Positions 62,521 through 64,000 of a stretch of 64,000 nt of DNA are shown in pieces. The position numbers and the translations under genes were made by a program. The DNA is from Marinococcus sp. PL1-022 (lineage in GTDB: Bacteria > Bacillota > Bacilli > Bacillales > Marinococcaceae), in assembly GCF_033845285.1 (NCBI RefSeq), contig NZ_JAWXCX010000001.1, forward strand, positions 449,495 through 513,494, written 5' to 3'. A model generated the notes under the pieces. The model did no database searches and had not been told where the DNA came from. It saw only the letters and a program-made list of their open reading frames with translations. Numbering within the stretch: position 1 is the first letter of the stretch; every line of letters starts with the position of its first letter.

Positions 62521-64000
62521 TTACAGCTGCGATGGTCCTGCCTTTGCGATAGAGTCAGGGACATCGTAAAACCGTTTAAAGTTTGCTGCAAACTTGCGGG
62601 CAAGCATACGGGCCTGAACCTCGTAGTCGCCGGCCTCTGACCACATTTTCTTCGGCTGAAGCATATCTTCGGGAACACCGGGGCAGGACTCGGGAATATG
62701 CAGTCCGAAAATAGGGTCCTCTACAGTGGCTGCATCGGTCAGCTCTCCATTGAGGGCTGCCTGTACCATAGCCCGGGTGTATGAAAGGTCCATGCGGCTT
62801 CCGACTCCGTAGCCGCCACCGCTCCAGCCGGTATTCACCAGAAAGACAGGAACATTGTGTTCGTCGATTTTTTCTCCGAGCATTTCTGCATAGACCGAGG
62901 CCTGCCGTGGAAGAAACGGCGCCCCAAAGCAGGTGGAAAAAGTTGCTTCCGGAGAAGTGACGCCTCTTTCCGTGCCGGCTAGTTTGCTTGTGTAGCCGCT
63001 GAGAAAATGGTACATGGCCTGCTCCTTCGTCAGTCTGCTGATTGGCGGAAGAACGCCGAATGCATCTGCCGTTAAAAAGATGATCGCCGAAGGATGGCCG
63101 GCTGTGCCGGAGGGAACAATCCCGTCGACGTGCTCAATCGGATAAGCTGCCCTTGTGTTTTCCGTGATCTGTGTATCAGTATAGTCAACTTTGCCGCTGA
63201 CATTGTCTATACCGACATTTTCAAGCACAGCACCGAAACGAATAGCGTTCCAGATCTGCGGTTCCTTCTGCTTGGAAAGGTTCGAGCATTTTGCGTAGCA
63301 TCCGCCTTCGATATTAAAGATGCCGTTTTCGGACCAGCCGTGTTCATCGTCGCCGACCAAAAGCCGGGAGGGGTCCGCGGATAGGGTTGTTTTTCCGGTG
63401 CCGGAGAGACCGAAAAACAACGCGCTTTTTCCGTCACTGCCGATGTTTGCCGAGCAGTGCATCGGAAGCACATTTTGTTCAGGGAGCAGGTAGTTCATGA
63501 CAGAAAAGATTGATTTTTTCATTTCTCCGGCGTACTCTGTGCCGCCAATTAAAACCGTGCGCCGCGCAAAGCTGATGACGATAAATGTTTCCGACGAGGT
63601 ACCATCTATCTCCGGGTCTGCTTTGCATTCCGGTGCGGCAATGAGCGTAAAGGGTGAAACAGATGGAGTTTCTCTTCCGTCAGGCCGGATAAACAGCTGA
63701 CGTGTGAACAATTGATGCCAGGCGTAGGAGGTGATGACCCGGACAGGAAGCTGGTAGTCGGGGTCGGCTCCAGCCAGGGCGTCGCTTGCGAAAACTTCAT
63801 TCTGACTGCTCAAATGAGCCGTCACTTTGTTATAAAGCCGTTCAAACACTTCCTCAGACATTGGTTTGTTTACATTTCCCCAGTCAATAGAAGGAGAACT
63901 GCCAGGTTCATCGACAATATATTTATCCTTTGGCGACCTGCCGGTATATTTGCCTGTTTTCACGGCAAGAGCACCCTCTGCTGTAAGTGAGCCCTCCTGC
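62521..64000 (-). CDS. pckA: Phosphoenolpyruvate carboxykinase (ATP), 5' end outside window
   Basis: Converts oxaloacetate to phosphoenolpyruvate, entering gluconeogenesis. The frame is open through the right edge: upstream of an internal GTG at 63963 it continues with family-typical residues (LTAEGALAV before [13 protein letters not shown]), so the start lies beyond 64000; about 493 of the usual 525-530 residues are visible. Signature motifs: the Walker-type [11 protein letters not shown], metal-binding GDDEHGW and the adenine-binding C-terminal part. With glpX it supports growth on organic acids taken up by the TRAP system. Confidence 0.97.
   Translation of the reverse strand, partial: QEGSLTAEGALAVKTGKYTGRSPKDKYIVDEPGSSPSIDWGNVNKPMSEEVFERLYNKVTAHLSSQNEVFASDALAGADPDYQLPVRVITSYAWHQLFTRQLFIRPDGRETPSVSPFTLIAAPECKADPEIDGTSSETFIVISFARRTVLIGGTEYAGEMKKSIFSVMNYLLPEQNVLPMHCSANIGSDGKSALFFGLSGTGKTTLSADPSRLLVGDDEHGWSENGIFNIEGGCYAKCSNLSKQKEPQIWNAIRFGAVLENVGIDNVSGKVDYTDTQITENTRAAYPIEHVDGIVPSGTAGHPSAIIFLTADAFGVLPPISRLTKEQAMYHFLSGYTSKLAGTERGVTSPEATFSTCFGAPFLPRQASVYAEMLGEKIDEHNVPVFLVNTGWSGGGYGVGSRMDLSYTRAMVQAALNGELTDAATVEDPIFGLHIPESCPGVPEDMLQPKKMWSEAGDYEVQARMLARKFAANFKRFYDVPDSIAKAGPSQL

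Overview
The window looks like a chromosomal segment of a low-to-mid-GC Bacillaceae species, most likely a halophilic and/or alkaliphilic one. The gene order follows the Bacillus subtilis yus-yun-yut-yum-yui-yug neighbourhood: gcvH with an ArsC-like gene, metNPQ, sufCDSUB, yunF/yunD, lipA-yutD-yutE-yutF, hom-thrC-thrB, nfu/yuzD/yutJ/yuzB, dapF, yutM, yumC, yuiD, alaRT, yugI and pgi. Signs of a salty or alkaline habitat are an ectoine 5-hydroxylase gene (ectD), two Na+-dependent NSS transporters, a TRAP transporter, and exported proteins very rich in Asp and Glu (alkaline phosphatase, MetQ, DctP, an orphan lipoprotein). mqnE indicates that menaquinone is made by the futalosine route. All names are read from sequence motifs and remembered gene order; no database search was possible.

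Layout. 1-5.1 kb: start of a DsbA-like protein, ilvD, a small membrane protein, ectD, an Spx/ArsC-like reductase and gcvH. 5.1-8.0 kb: SAM riboswitch and metN-metI-metQ. 8.0-13.7 kb: a possible small RNA, a PerR/Fur-like box and the sufCDSUB iron-sulfur operon. 13.7-19.4 kb: DUF72 gene, yunD-type phosphoesterase, thyA-folA, and an NSS transporter with its 34-residue MetS-type small subunit. 19.5-26.8 kb: lipA, yutD, glpX, yutE, yutF and the threonine operon. 26.8-32.7 kb: nfu and yuzD around a Fur-like box, alkaline phosphatase, a TetR-NADH dehydrogenase fusion, yuzB, a small metal-binding-type protein and dapF. 32.7-39.9 kb: mqnE, an exported arylsulfotransferase, yutM, a lipoprotein, yumC, ndh with a Rex-like box, and yuiD. 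40-44.7 kb: TRAP transporter (dctQ-dctM-dctP), luxS and an isochorismatase-family hydrolase. 44.9-51.5 kb: alaR-alaT, a DUF2254 membrane protein, a complete ISL3 insertion sequence with an 8-bp target duplication, a second NSS transporter and yugI. 51.6-55.5 kb: pgi, tRNA-Ala(GGC), a tRNA-less copy of the tRNA terminator region with its own promoter, a small zinc ribbon, and three genes that include a proteasome-beta-like Ntn hydrolase. 55.6-64 kb: panBCD with an ANT(6)-like gene, a RibD/DHFR-like protein, an NlpC/P60 hydrolase, patB, a YwpF-like gene, ytkD and most of pckA.

Functional themes. Sulfur and methionine handling (SAM riboswitch, MetNIQ, MetS-type NSS transporter, LuxS, PatB), Fe-S cluster biogenesis (SUF, Nfu, YutM, with metal-type boxes at suf and nfu) and one-carbon or lipoate metabolism (GcvH, LipA, ThyA, FolA) are concentrated here. 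Three pyridine-nucleotide flavoproteins (TetR-YutJ fusion, YumC, Ndh) lie within about 10 kb; two of them have readable candidate operators.

Most noteworthy items: the in-frame fusion of a TetR repressor to an NDH-2-like flavoprotein, with an operator-like palindrome just after its own -10 box; the proteasome-like Ntn hydrolase gene group; and the promoter-terminator unit after tRNA-Ala that lacks a tRNA.
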